In this document: piece by piece, positions 8,358-17,671 of the stretch
How the letters are laid out: each line of letters starts with the position of its first letter
How positions within the stretch are numbered: position 1 is the first letter of the stretch
NCBI GenBank assembly: GCA_038526915.1
Contig: JBCBGF010000004.1
Coordinates: 124,001-188,000 of the forward strand
Direction of reading: 5' to 3'
Length of the DNA: 64,000 nt
From: JBCBGF01 sp038526915
GTDB lineage: Bacteria; Pseudomonadota; Alphaproteobacteria; Rhodobacterales; Rhodobacteraceae
Notes under the pieces: model-generated
What the model saw: only the letters and a program-made list of their open reading frames with translations
Told to the model about the DNA's origin: nothing
Databases searched by the model: none
Made by a program: the position numbers and the translations under genes

Positions 8358-10865
8358 TCAGGCGTTAGGGATATCGACACGGATCGTTTTGTTCGCGGGG
8401 TCATAAGGGCTGTCCGCGACCACACGCGCGGGCCACAGCCGGTCGAACATCTTTACCTTTAATTCAGTTCCAGGTGCTGCGGCGTCAGACGACACATAGC
8501 CCATCCCAATTGACTGACCGAAATGCACCGAATACCCGCCCGAGGTCAGACGCCCAACACGCGTGTTACCAAGATATAGCGCCTCGCGGCCCCAGGGATC
8601 GGCATCATCGGGTCCGTCCACCAGGACGGTGATGCATTTGAACCGAATGCCCGTCTCAACCATCCGATCCTTGCCGTGGAAGTCCTTGCTCAGGTCCACG
8701 AACCGGTCCAGCCCGCCTTCCAGCGGCGTCGCATCCCGGCCAAGCTCGGTCCCGAAGGCGCGATAGGATTTCTCCTGCCGCAGCCAGTTCTGCGCCCGCG
8801 CCCCCACCGGTTTGATCCCGTGTTTCTCACCAGCCTCCATCAGCCGGTCCCACAGATAGTTCTGCATCTCGATCGGGTGATGCAGCTCCCACCCCAACTC
8901 ACCTGTATAGGCAACGCGCACCGCCATCACCGGGCACATGCCTAGCTCGATCTGGCGCATCGACAGCCAGGGGAAGCGTTTGTTGCCCAGCGCCGTGGCC
9001 GGGTCCGCATCCCGGATCAACTCTTGCAACACATCGCGCGACTTGGGGCCCGCAATCGCGAACACGCCGTATTGCGAGGTCACGTCTTCCTCATTGATCC
9101 GGCCAAACCGATCCTCGGTGTCGTGGATCGCCTTGTAGAGGTAATCCTCGTCATAGGCATGCAACCCGCCCGCCGAGACCAAATAATACCGATCCTCCCC
9201 TTCCCGCACGATGGTGTATTCGGTGCGCGTCGTCCCATGATCCGACAGCGCATAGGTCAGGTTGATCCGCCCCACCTTCGGCAGCTTGTTGGTGGTGAAC
9301 CAATCGAGGAACCCAGTCGCCCCCGGCCCGGTCAGCCGATGCTTGGCAAAGGACGTGGCGTCGATCAGGCCCACGCCCTCGCGGATCGCCTTTGCCTCAT
9401 CCACTGCGTATTGCCACCAGCCGCCGCGCCGGAAACTGCGCGCATCATGATCGAAACTGTCAGGAGCATCCGTTGGCCCATAGTAATTCGGCCGCTCCCA
9501 TCCGTTCACCTGCCCGAACTGCGCGCCCAGCACCTTTTGCCGGTCATAGGCGGGTGCGGTGCGCAGGGGACGACACGCCTCCCGCTCTTCATCGGGATGG
9601 TGCAGGATGTAGACGTGGGAATAGCACTCCTCGTTCTTGCGCATCGCAAATTCGGTCGTCATCCACGACCCGTAGCGCTTGGGATCAAGGCTCCCCATAT
9701 CGATCTCGGCCTCGCCCTCGACCATCAATTGTGCGAGGTAATACCCCGTCCCCCCGGCGGCGGTGATCCCGAAGCTGAAGCCCTCGGCCAGCCACATGTT
9801 CCTGAGCCCCGGCGCCGGGCCGAGCAGCGGGTTGCCGTCCGGCGTATAACAAATCGGCCCGTTGTAGTCGTCCTTTAGCCCCACCGTTTCCGAGGACGGA
9901 ATGCGGTGGATCATGCTCATGTATTCCTCTTCGATCCGCTCGAGATCGAGAGGGAAAAGATCGGCCCGGAAACTCTCTGGCACCGCATATTCAAATCGCG
10001 CCGGCGCCCCGTATTCGTATGGCCCCAGGATCCACCCCCCGCGTTCCTCGCGCACGTACCACTTGGCATCGGCGTCGCGCAGCACGGGGTGTTCGGGGTT
10101 CGACTTGCGCCATTCCTGCAAGGCCGGATCGGGCTCGGTGACGATATACTGGTGTTCCACGGGGATCGCCGGGATCTTGATCCCCAAAAGCTGCGCCGTG
10201 CGCTGCGAATGGTTGCCCGTGGCCGTCACCACATGTTCGGCATGCACCGTCACCTGCTCGTCCGAGGGGACAAGGTTGCCGCCCTTCTCGACCATCTTGG
10301 TGCATAGCACATCCCAGTGATCGCCGGTCCAGGTATAGCCATCCACCTGCCACTTCCGCTCAATCGTCACGCCGTGTTGGCGGGCACCCTTGGCCATCGC
10401 TTGGGTCACGTCGGCGGGGTTTATGTAGCCGTCTGTGGGGTGGTAGATCGCGCCTTTCAGATCCTCGGTCCGGACAAGCGGATAGCGGTCTTTGATCTGC
10501 GCAGGCGTCAGCCACTCATACGGCACACCGCACGTTTCGGCGGTGGAGGCATAGAGCATGTACTCATCCATCCGCGCATCCGTCTGCGCCATCCGCAGGT
10601 TGCCCACGACGTAGAACCCCGGATTGAGCCCCGTCTCTTCCTCAAGCGTTTTGTAGTACTTGATCGAGTAGTCGTGGATGTGGGTCGTCGCGTAGGACAT
10701 GTTGAAATAGGGCAAGAGCCCCGCCGCATGCCAGGTCGACCCGCTGGTTAACTCATCCCGCTCCATCAGCATGACGTCGTCCCAACCGGCCTTGGCCAGG
10801 TGATAGGCAATCGACGTGCCAACGGCACCACCGCCGACGATCAGGGCTTTGACGTGGGTTTTCAT
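8358..10865 (-). CDS. Dimethylglycine/sarcosine dehydrogenase-like protein (FAD domain plus GcvT domain)
   Basis: An 835-residue two-domain flavoenzyme. The N-terminal half is a DAO-type FAD domain with LIVGGGAVGTS (9-18) and GSTWHAAGL; His46 in that motif matches the histidine that binds FAD covalently in dimethylglycine dehydrogenase. The second half is a glycine-cleavage T-protein-like folate domain (ending in the usual GYVSSDAAAPGTEL-type barrel). The family demethylates N-methylated glycines and passes the C1 unit to tetrahydrofolate, part of betaine/sarcosine breakdown. The start at 10865 gives MKTHVKALIVGGG; an upstream Met adds seven residues without homology. It appears monocistronic. 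Confidence 0.87.
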   Translation of the reverse strand: MKTHVKALIVGGGAVGTSIAYHLAKAGWDDVMLMERDELTSGSTWHAAGLLPYFNMSYATTHIHDYSIKYYKTLEEETGLNPGFYVVGNLRMAQTDARMDEYMLYASTAETCGVPYEWLTPAQIKDRYPLVRTEDLKGAIYHPTDGYINPADVTQAMAKGARQHGVTIERKWQVDGYTWTGDHWDVLCTKMVEKGGNLVPSDEQVTVHAEHVVTATGNHSQRTAQLLGIKIPAIPVEHQYIVTEPDPALQEWRKSNPEHPVLRDADAKWYVREERGGWILGPYEYGAPARFEYAVPESFRADLFPLDLERIEEEYMSMIHRIPSSETVGLKDDYNGPICYTPDGNPLLGPAPGLRNMWLAEGFSFGITAAGGTGYYLAQLMVEGEAEIDMGSLDPKRYGSWMTTEFAMRKNEECYSHVYILHHPDEEREACRPLRTAPAYDRQKVLGAQFGQVNGWERPNYYGPTDAPDSFDHDARSFRRGGWWQYAVDEAKAIREGVGLIDATSFAKHRLTGPGATGFLDWFTTNKLPKVGRINLTYALSDHGTTRTEYTIVREGEDRYYLVSAGGLHAYDEDYLYKAIHDTEDRFGRINEEDVTSQYGVFAIAGPKSRDVLQELIRDADPATALGNKRFPWLSMRQIELGMCPVMAVRVAYTGELGWELHHPIEMQNYLWDRLMEAGEKHGIKPVGARAQNWLRQEKSYRAFGTELGRDATPLEGGLDRFVDLSKDFHGKDRMVETGIRFKCITVLVDGPDDADPWGREALYLGNTRVGRLTSGGYSVHFGQSIGMGYVSSDAAAPGTELKVKMFDRLWPARVVADSPYDPANKTIRVDIPNA

Positions 10866-10974
10866 GGGCGCGGGTCTCCGAAACACATCGGGCCCAATGT
10901 GGCGAAATCAGGCGTTGAAGGGCAAGTCGCGACGACGCAAATGCAAGCAAAACCGACGTGGGCACCAATGGCGC

Positions 10975-11961
10975 TTACAGCATCGAAGGCACAACCAGAT
11001 CAGGCGGGCGGTGGCCATCATCGAAGGTCTTGATGTTGATGATCACCTTCTCGCCCATCTCGACCCGCCCCTCCATCGTGGCGGACCCCATATGCGGCAG
11101 CAGCACGACATTCTGCAACTCACGCAGGCGCGGGTTGATGTCGTGGCGCTGTTCGAACACATCGAGCCCGGCCCCGGCAATCTCGCCCGCGCGCAGCATC
11201 CGGGTCAGGGCGTTCTCGTCGATCACCTCCCCGCGCGAGGTGTTCACGATCACCGCCGAGGGCTTCATCAGCTTCAGCCGACGGGCGTTCATAAGATGGA
11301 AGGTCGATGGCGTGTGCGGGCAGTTGATGGACAGTACATCCACACGGCTCACCATCTGGTCGAGGCTTTCCCAATAGGTCGCTTCAAACTCGGCCTCGAT
11401 TTCAGGCCGTAGGCGGCGACGGTTGTGGTAATGCACCTGCATCCCAAAGGCTGCGGCGCGTTTGGCCACGGCCTGACCGATGCGACCCATCCCTAGAATG
11501 CCCAGCCGCTTGCCCCCGGGCCGCCCGCCCAGATACGCGGTGGGGGCCCAGCCATCCCAGCTTCCGGCCTGCATCACGTGCAAACCTTCGGGGATCCGGC
11601 GGGTCACGGCCAGGATCAGGGCCATGGTCATATCCGCGGTATCATCGGTCACCACCCCAGGCGTGTTCGACACATGTATCCCGCGTTGCCGCGCGGTCTG
11701 GACATCGATGTGGTCGACCCCGGCCCCGTAATTCGCGATCAGCTTCAGCCGGTCACCGGCCTGGCCCAGAAGGCTCGCGTCAATGGTATCAGTGATCGTC
11801 GGCACCAAAACATCCGCATCGCGCACAGCCTCGGCAAGCTCGGCCCGTGACAACGGCGTGTCACTGTCGCGCAGCGTCACGTCGAAAAGCTCCTTCATGC
11901 GGGTTTCGACGGATTCGGGCAGGCGTCGTGTGACGACAACACTCAAACGCTGGGATGCCAT
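10975..11961 (-). CDS. D-isomer 2-hydroxyacid dehydrogenase (glyoxylate/hydroxypyruvate reductase type)
   Basis: A 328-residue NAD(P)-dependent enzyme with the LGILGMGRIGQ nucleotide-binding loop (153-163) and the catalytic triad in order: Arg243 in NTSRGEVID, Glu270 in GLDVFE, His290 in LLPHMGSAT. It reduces glyoxylate or hydroxypyruvate, or oxidises D-glycerate; the residues around the active site fit glyoxylate reductase best. The ATG at 11961 is where family homology begins. The divergent SH3-domain gene starts 122 bp away, so the two share a promoter region. Upstream of the minus-strand DMGDH-like gene there is 109 bp of spacer, so these two may be separate units. Confidence 0.87.
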   Translation of the reverse strand: MASQRLSVVVTRRLPESVETRMKELFDVTLRDSDTPLSRAELAEAVRDADVLVPTITDTIDASLLGQAGDRLKLIANYGAGVDHIDVQTARQRGIHVSNTPGVVTDDTADMTMALILAVTRRIPEGLHVMQAGSWDGWAPTAYLGGRPGGKRLGILGMGRIGQAVAKRAAAFGMQVHYHNRRRLRPEIEAEFEATYWESLDQMVSRVDVLSINCPHTPSTFHLMNARRLKLMKPSAVIVNTSRGEVIDENALTRMLRAGEIAGAGLDVFEQRHDINPRLRELQNVVLLPHMGSATMEGRVEMGEKVIINIKTFDDGHRPPDLVVPSML

Positions 11962-12083
11962 TGGGCCGGGCTCTCCATCTTTCCACTTGCCGCTCAGGGT
12001 GGCAAAGTGGCAAGGAACGTATGCGGATACAACCCGCGGCGACGAGCAGTAAAACAAAAAACACGTTGGCGGACAGGCAACAG

Positions 12084-12602
12084 ATGTCAGCACGAACACT
12101 TGGAACGTGGCGCACGGCCTTGTGCGCGATCGTCATAAGTTGCGCCACAACAGGCGCGAGCGTGGCGGAAGACATGCGCGGGCAAGTCACCAACCTGCCC
12201 ATGCCCCGGTTCGTTTCCCTGAAAGCGGCCGAAGGCAATGTGCGCCGCGGACCGTCGCTTTCGCACCGGATCGACTGGGTCTTTACCAAGCGCAACATGC
12301 CACTTGAGGTCGTGGGCGAATACGGACACTGGCGCCGCGTGCGTGACCGTGAAGGTGCGGGCGGGTGGATGCACTATTCGCTGCTGTCAGGCACGCGCAC
12401 CATCATCGTGGACGAAGACATGCTGGCGCTGAAATCCCAACCCGATCCGAGTTCGGCCACAGTCGCGCATGCCGAGGTGGGCGTGATCGCGCGCCTGGGC
12501 GACTGCAATATCGACTGGTGCCGCATCATCGCGGGTGGCCAGCGCGGGTGGGTGCCGAAATCCACCCTGTGGGGCGTGAAACCCGATGAGATCCGCGATT
12601 AG
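12084..12602 (+). CDS. Exported SH3-domain protein
   Basis: A 172-residue protein with a Sec signal peptide (residues 1-29, cleavage after ASVA before EDM) and two consecutive bacterial SH3-like repeats, each with the pattern of an xVRxGPS start and a GWM or GWVPKS end (GNVRRGPSLSHR ... GAGGWMHYSLL, then GVIARLGDCNIDWCRI ... GQRGWVPKSTLWG). Such domains bind peptidoglycan or mediate protein contacts in the periplasm. An in-frame ATG at 12021 would lengthen the N-terminus by 21 mostly polar residues and weaken the signal peptide, so 12084 is preferred. It is divergent from the 2-hydroxyacid dehydrogenase. Precise function unknown. Confidence 0.8.
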   Translation: MSARTLGTWRTALCAIVISCATTGASVAEDMRGQVTNLPMPRFVSLKAAEGNVRRGPSLSHRIDWVFTKRNMPLEVVGEYGHWRRVRDREGAGGWMHYSLLSGTRTIIVDEDMLALKSQPDPSSATVAHAEVGVIARLGDCNIDWCRIIAGGQRGWVPKSTLWGVKPDEIRD

Positions 12603-12707
12603 ACCGCGCCGCAGCAAGGGAAGACACAGCGGCGGAGGCGGAGATCAATGCTCGGCCGCTGCCCCGAAAGCTGAATTTTGAGAGCCTTTCATTTCAAGGA
12701 CTTAACT

Positions 12708-12727
12708 CGATTTCCATATGGAAATCG
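12708..12727. repeat. Perfect 20-bp palindrome between convergent genes
   Basis: CGATTTCCATATGGAAATCG is identical to its reverse complement. It lies 5 bp beyond the stop of the minus-strand peptidase gene and 105 bp beyond the stop of the plus-strand SH3 gene. There is no T tract, so it is not a standard terminator; a DNA-binding protein site or a hairpin protecting the 3' end of mRNA are possible. Confidence 0.7.
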
Positions 12728-12732
12728 GCGTA

Positions 12733-14760
12733 TCACGCAGCCGTCAACAACCCCCGCCCTTTAAGAAGGGCCTCAACCCCCGGCATTGCCCCGCGAAACG
12801 CCATGTAAAGCGCCTCGGCCTCCTGCGTGCCACCGGCTGACAGGATATGCTCCTCCAGCTTCTCGGCCATGGACGCATCGAACGCGCCGCCCGCCTCCTG
12901 AAACGCTTCAAAGGCATCGGCGTCCATCACTTCCGACCACATGTAGCTGTAGTAGCCGCTGGAATACCCATCGCCTGCAAACACATGCGCAAAATGGGGC
13001 GTTGCATGGCGCATCCGAATGGCATGCGGCATCCCCAACTCGGCCAGCACCTCTGCCTGCCGCTGCATCGGGTCGTGCGGGGCCGGACCGTCATGGAAGG
13101 CCAGATCGACCAATGCCGACGCCACGTATTCCACCGTCTGAAACCCCATGTCATAGGTTCCCGCCGCCAGCAGCCTGTCGCGCAGATCGTCGGGCATCGG
13201 GGCGCCGGTATCTGCGTGGGTTGCGAACTCCGCCAGTACCTCAGGCACTTCAAGCCAGTGCTCGTAAAGCTGGCTGGGCAGTTCGACGAAATCGCGCGCA
13301 ACCGACGTGCCCGATACAGATTCATAGGTCACATCCGACAGCATCTGATGCAGGGCGTGGCCAAACTCGTGAAATAGCGTCCGCGCATCGTCATAGGACA
13401 ACAACGCCGGCTGGCCCTCGGGCGGTTTGGCAAAGTTGCACACATTTAGAACGATCGGGCGGACATCGCCCCCCAGCTTTCGCTGCGCGCGCGGGGCCGA
13501 ACACCACGCGCCCGAGCGTTTGGAGGATCGCGCGAAGTAATCGCCGACAAAGAGGGCCAGATGTGCCCCATCCCGCGTCACATCCCAGGCCCGCGCATCC
13601 GGGTGATGAAGCGGGACGTCAACGGGTTCGAACTCCAAGCCAAACAGCCGGTTTGCGCAAGCGAACGCCGCATCGATCATGCGGTCGAGCCGCAGATAGG
13701 GCTTGAGCTCGGCCTCATCCAGATCATGCTCGGCCTTGCGCCGCTTCTCGGAGTAATACCGCCAGTCCCACGCCTCCAGACGCCCATTCACGCCATCGGC
13801 ATGCATCATCTCTTCCAGTACGGTTGCGTCTGCGTCGGCCTTTGCCTTCGCCGGTTCCCAAACCGCCATCAGAAGGTCGCGCACGCGGTCCGGTCTGCCG
13901 GCCATTTCGGTCTCCAGCTTGAAGGCGGCGAAATTGTCATAGCCCAGAAGGGTGGCCCGCTCCTCCCGCAACGCCAGGATTTCGCGCGCGATCTCGCGGT
14001 TATCCGTCTCACCCCCGTTGGCCCCGCGTGCGGTCCAGGCGGTGTAGGCTGTCTCGCGCAGGTCGCGGCGCGGCGAGAACTGCAAAAACGGCACGACGAG
14101 CGAGCGTGACAGCGTGATGACCGGGCCGTCCGCCCCGCGTTCTGCCCCCGCCGATTTGGCGGCATCGACCAGAAACGCGGGCAGGCCTTCCAGATCGTCC
14201 GGTTCAAGCGGCATCGCCCAATCGCGTTCATCCGCCAAAAGGTTCTGCGTGAACTGGGTGCCCAGCACAGCAAGGCGTTCTTTCACCTGGCTGAGGCGTT
14301 CGGCCTCATCCCCTTCCAGTGCGGCACCCGCACGCACGAAGCTGCGGCGCGTCAACATCAGAACGCGCGCCTGCTCCTCGGTCAGGTCCAGCGTGTCGCG
14401 CGTGGCCCAAAGCGCCTCAATCCGCTCATACAGCGCACGGTTCATGGTGACGAAGGATCCATAGGCCGAAAGCTTGGGGCTAAACTCGCGCATGAGCGCA
14501 TTGCGCGTGTCGTTCGTATCCGTGCCCGCCAGCGTGTAGAACGTGGACAGGACCTGGCCCAGTGTCTCGTCCGCCATCTCCAGCGCCTCGATCGTATTGG
14601 CGAAGGTCGGCGGCTCGGGATTGTCCGCGATGCGCTCAATCTCCTGCCGCGCCTCGTCCAGCGCCGCATCAAGCGCCGGCGCAAAATGCGCGTCCTCGAT
14701 CCGGTCGAAGGGGGCTATGCCATAGGCAGTGTTCCAGGTCTCAAGCAGGGGGTTGGACAT
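12733..14760 (-). CDS. dcp: M3-family zinc metallopeptidase (oligopeptidase A / dipeptidyl carboxypeptidase)
   Basis: A 675-residue cytoplasmic peptidase with the thermolysin-like zinc motif HEFGHALH at residues 464-471 and the downstream family block GYYSYMWSEVMDADAF. Length and the N-terminal NPLLETWNT are those of the Dcp/OpdA group, which degrades short peptides. The start at 14760 (MSNPLLETW) is used; an upstream Met adds 23 unconserved residues. It is the last gene of a minus-strand run (coaBC, dut, moeB-like), separated from the previous stop by 135 bp. Dcp and OpdA are hard to tell apart by eye, so the symbol is tentative. Confidence 0.88.
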   Translation of the reverse strand: MSNPLLETWNTAYGIAPFDRIEDAHFAPALDAALDEARQEIERIADNPEPPTFANTIEALEMADETLGQVLSTFYTLAGTDTNDTRNALMREFSPKLSAYGSFVTMNRALYERIEALWATRDTLDLTEEQARVLMLTRRSFVRAGAALEGDEAERLSQVKERLAVLGTQFTQNLLADERDWAMPLEPDDLEGLPAFLVDAAKSAGAERGADGPVITLSRSLVVPFLQFSPRRDLRETAYTAWTARGANGGETDNREIAREILALREERATLLGYDNFAAFKLETEMAGRPDRVRDLLMAVWEPAKAKADADATVLEEMMHADGVNGRLEAWDWRYYSEKRRKAEHDLDEAELKPYLRLDRMIDAAFACANRLFGLEFEPVDVPLHHPDARAWDVTRDGAHLALFVGDYFARSSKRSGAWCSAPRAQRKLGGDVRPIVLNVCNFAKPPEGQPALLSYDDARTLFHEFGHALHQMLSDVTYESVSGTSVARDFVELPSQLYEHWLEVPEVLAEFATHADTGAPMPDDLRDRLLAAGTYDMGFQTVEYVASALVDLAFHDGPAPHDPMQRQAEVLAELGMPHAIRMRHATPHFAHVFAGDGYSSGYYSYMWSEVMDADAFEAFQEAGGAFDASMAEKLEEHILSAGGTQEAEALYMAFRGAMPGVEALLKGRGLLTAA

Positions 14761-14895
14761 CGTGGGCTCCGTTTCAGACTCTTTCGAAGCTAGGGCCCCT
14801 TGGAGCCAGCTTCCAGTGCCACCATTCAATTCGATCTGTCTATCTGTGCTGTCCTAGCCAACGTCACTCGCAAAGGGGACGTTTCAGCCCGTCGT

Positions 14896-15948
14896 TCAAT
14901 CCATTTTGGCCGCGTCGCCGCAGATCGGACATGCCGGATCCCGTGACAGGCGGATCGTGCGCGTCTCTGCATAGAGCGCGTCATAGATCATCATCCGTCC
15001 TGTCAGGCTATCGCCCGCCCCGGTCAGCACCTTGATCGCCTCCACCGCCATCATCGACCCGATCACGCCCGGCAACGGCCCCAGCACACCGCCCTCGGCA
15101 CAGCTGGGTGCAAGACCGGGCGCGTTGGCGTTGGGAAACACGCATTGGTAGCAGCCCGTTCCCTGGTGAGTCGCAAAAACCGTGACTTGCCCTTCCCAAG
15201 CCGACAAAGCGCCGGAAACCAGCGGAACCTGCGCCGCATGACACGCGGTATTGACGACGTACCGCGCCTCAGGATCGTCGCATCCGTCGATCACCAGATC
15301 GTATTCCGAGAATAGGTCAGTCGCGATGTCGGCGGTCAGGCGTCGATTGTAGGGCCGCACGGTCACAAACGGGTTCTGCGCCTCCAACGCCCGCTGAGCG
15401 GAGAAGACCTTGGGCATTCCGATCCGATCATCGGTATGAATGGTTTGTCGTTGCAGGTTGTCGTTCGACACAACATCATGGTCGACCACACCGATGGTGC
15501 CGACACCCGCCGCCCCCAGATATTGCAGCACGGGCGATCCCAACCCGCCGGCCCCGATCACGAGAACGGAGCCGTTCTTGAGCTGCGCCTGCCCCTGCCC
15601 CCCGATTTCGCGCAAAACGATGTGGCGAGCGTTACGCTCAAGCTCGACCTGCGCACTGGTTGCCGTCTGATCCGTCTTGGGACGGTTCTCATCCCGCGTC
15701 AGGCCGCGCAATCGCTTCAACACGAGACTGTAGCCCCAGACCGCAACGCCGATTGCACCCAGGACAAGCCATTCACCCTTGGACCCACCTGTGGCCAGGC
15801 GCAACGGATGGTTTTCGGGGAAGGCGATCTGAACGGCAAGCACCGCCAAATAGAGCAGCAAGATGGTGATCCAGCGCGCACCCCGCGGGGTGTTCATGAA
15901 ATACCCCAGCGCCCAAAGGCCCGCCGCCAACGTCAAGAACAAGGCCAT
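14896..15948 (-). CDS. HesA/MoeB/ThiF-family adenylyltransferase with N-terminal membrane segments
   Basis: A 350-residue E1-like enzyme. Residues 128-138 hold the nucleotide loop (VLVIGAGGLGS), followed by VVDHDVVSNDNLQRQ; zinc ligands appear as C266-C269 (CYQC) and C340-C343 (CPIC). MoeB adenylates the C-terminal Gly of MoaD in molybdopterin synthesis, ThiF does so for ThiS. Unusually the first 80 residues contain about three hydrophobic helices (roughly 1-18, 25-43, 60-78), so the enzyme is probably membrane-anchored. Start ATG overlaps the dut stop by one base (TGATG). A molybdenum cofactor role suits the xanthine dehydrogenase in this window, but sulfur carrier partner is not visible here. 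Confidence 0.82.
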   Translation of the reverse strand: MALFLTLAAGLWALGYFMNTPRGARWITILLLYLAVLAVQIAFPENHPLRLATGGSKGEWLVLGAIGVAVWGYSLVLKRLRGLTRDENRPKTDQTATSAQVELERNARHIVLREIGGQGQAQLKNGSVLVIGAGGLGSPVLQYLGAAGVGTIGVVDHDVVSNDNLQRQTIHTDDRIGMPKVFSAQRALEAQNPFVTVRPYNRRLTADIATDLFSEYDLVIDGCDDPEARYVVNTACHAAQVPLVSGALSAWEGQVTVFATHQGTGCYQCVFPNANAPGLAPSCAEGGVLGPLPGVIGSMMAVEAIKVLTGAGDSLTGRMMIYDALYAETRTIRLSRDPACPICGDAAKMD

Positions 15949-16415
15949 CAGGTTCGCCCCGTGGACCCGAACCCACCGCTCCCGCGATCAGTGTCGCTGA
16001 GCGCATCGGCAATCGCGAAGGCCGCCTGGACAACCGGGGCCACGACCATCTGCGCGATGCGGTCGCCGTGGCCAATGACGATTGGCGCATCGCCATGATT
16101 GATCAGCAAAACGCCCAACGGGCCGCGATAATCGCTGTCGATGGTGCCGGGCGTGTTGGGAAGTGACAGCCCGTGTTTCAGCGCAAGGCCAGAGCGTGGC
16201 CGCAGTTGAACCTCGAAGCCCGGCGGGATCTCCATCGCCAGTCCGGTGGGCACTAGGGCGCGTTGCCCCGGCAAGAGGGTCAGCCCGACCACCCGCTGAT
16301 CCTCGGGCAGGTTCGCGCGCAGGTCGGCGCCCGCAGCGCCAGCCGTTTCATAGGCCGGCAATCCGATGCTGCGATCCGCGCCGTCCAGCCATCTGAGCAA
16401 AACCGTTGGCGTCAC
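15948..16415 (-). CDS. dut: Deoxyuridine 5'-triphosphate nucleotidohydrolase
   Basis: A 155-residue trimeric dUTPase that hydrolyses dUTP to dUMP and pyrophosphate, keeping uracil out of DNA. The five family motifs can be followed: AGADLRANL, RPRSGLALKHGL, TIDSDYRGPLGV, GDRIAQMVV and the C-terminal RGSGGFGSTG. The start is a GTG at 16415 overlapping the coaBC stop as GTGA; this gives the normal family length, whereas the first upstream ATG would sit inside coaBC. It is translationally coupled to coaBC on one side and the MoeB-like gene on the other, a dfp-dut arrangement that is widespread. Confidence 0.93.
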   Translation of the reverse strand: MTPTVLLRWLDGADRSIGLPAYETAGAAGADLRANLPEDQRVVGLTLLPGQRALVPTGLAMEIPPGFEVQLRPRSGLALKHGLSLPNTPGTIDSDYRGPLGVLLINHGDAPIVIGHGDRIAQMVVAPVVQAAFAIADALSDTDRGSGGFGSTGRT

Positions 16416-17608
16416 GTCAGGGCATCTGCAACGAGGGACGCCAGACGGTTCGCCACCTGATCCTTTGTCATGCGCGGCCATGCCTCAACGCCGTGGTGGG
16501 TGATCATTGTGATCGCATTCTCCGATCCGCCCATGATCCCGGTCTCGGGGCTCACATCATTCGCCAGGATCCAGTCGCATCCCTTGCGCGCCCGTTTGGC
16601 AGTTGCGTTGTCTATCACGTTGTCGGTCTCCGCGGCGAACCCAACAACGAGTTTAGGGCGCCCGTCGCCCAAGGCAGAGACCTGCGCCAAGATGTCCGGG
16701 TTTTCGGCCAGGTCCAGAACGGGCAACGCACCATCGCTTTGCTTTTTGATTTTGCTGTCTGTTGGCGTGGTGACATGCCAGTCAGCCACGGCGGCGGCAA
16801 AAATGGCGGCATCGGCGGGCAAGGCATCCATCACGGCAGCGTGCATCTGGGCCGCCGTCTCGACTGGCACAACACGCACACCGCCCGGTGGGGGTGCTGT
16901 CGCTGGCCCCGTGACAAACGTGACCTCGGCCCCAAGCCCAGCTAAGGCCTGCCCAATCGCTGCGCCCTGCGCGCCGGATGATCTATTTGCAATGTAGCGC
17001 ACGGGATCGATGGGCTCATGTGTGGGCCCCGATGTCACGATGATGTGGCGACCCTTCAAAGGGCCGTCGGCAAGGGCGGCACGAATGGCATCGACGATCT
17101 CGTCCGCTTCCGCCATGCGGCCCGGGCCGAACTCGCCACAGGCCATGCTGCCCTCGACGGGTCCGGCGAAGATCACTCCATCGCCCGCCAGTTGGGCCGC
17201 GTTGCGTTGGGTTGCAGGGTGTTCCCACATGCGCACGTTCATCGCAGGTGCGATCAGCACGCGCTTGTCGGTGGCCATCAAGATCGTGCTGGCCAGGTCA
17301 TCGGCATGCCCGCCGGCCATCTTTGCCATCAGATCCGCAGTGGCCGGGGCCACGACGACCAGATCGGCGCTGCGCGACAACTCGATATGGCCCATCTCGG
17401 CCTCATCGGTCAGGTTGAAAAGGTCCGTATAGACCTTCTCTGCGGCAAGGGCGGAGGCGGACAGGGGTGTCACAAACTCCTGCGCTGCGCGCGTCAGAAC
17501 AGGTGTCACCGCGCAGCCCTGGTCGCGCAAGCGGCGGATCACATCGAGCGATTTGAAGGCGGCAATACCGCCCCCGATAATCAGAAGAACCCGTTTTCCA
17601 GCCAGCAT
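16412..17608 (-). CDS. coaBC: Bifunctional phosphopantothenoylcysteine decarboxylase / phosphopantothenate-cysteine ligase
   Basis: A 398-residue CoaBC (Dfp). The N-terminal flavoprotein half decarboxylates 4'-phosphopantothenoylcysteine (SADLVVVAPATADLMAKMA and APAMNVRMW), and the C-terminal half joins cysteine to phosphopantothenate using CTP (SGPTHEPIDPVRYI, NRSSGAQGAA and the later ANDVSPETGIMGG). Both activities serve coenzyme A synthesis in the cytoplasm. It is the first gene of the coaBC-dut-moeB unit on the minus strand; 63 bp separate it from the ChaN gene upstream. Confidence 0.94.
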   Translation of the reverse strand: MLAGKRVLLIIGGGIAAFKSLDVIRRLRDQGCAVTPVLTRAAQEFVTPLSASALAAEKVYTDLFNLTDEAEMGHIELSRSADLVVVAPATADLMAKMAGGHADDLASTILMATDKRVLIAPAMNVRMWEHPATQRNAAQLAGDGVIFAGPVEGSMACGEFGPGRMAEADEIVDAIRAALADGPLKGRHIIVTSGPTHEPIDPVRYIANRSSGAQGAAIGQALAGLGAEVTFVTGPATAPPPGGVRVVPVETAAQMHAAVMDALPADAAIFAAAVADWHVTTPTDSKIKKQSDGALPVLDLAENPDILAQVSALGDGRPKLVVGFAAETDNVIDNATAKRARKGCDWILANDVSPETGIMGGSENAITMITHHGVEAWPRMTKDQVANRLASLVADALT

Positions 17609-17671
17609 CGATGTGTCCCGTCCGCGCCGTGGCAGAGCCTAGTGCCAAGGGTATCTGCGGACAAGCCTGCG

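Noticed and set aside
8228..8425. 65-codon minus-strand frame near the end of the dehydrogenase gene
   Set aside because: It overlaps the conserved dehydrogenase C-terminus in another frame and has no ribosome site.
13610..13640. tRNA T-arm-like GGGTTCGAACTCC
   Set aside because: It lies inside the peptidase gene, where the minus strand encodes EFEPVD; no acceptor stem or anticodon arm can be built around it.
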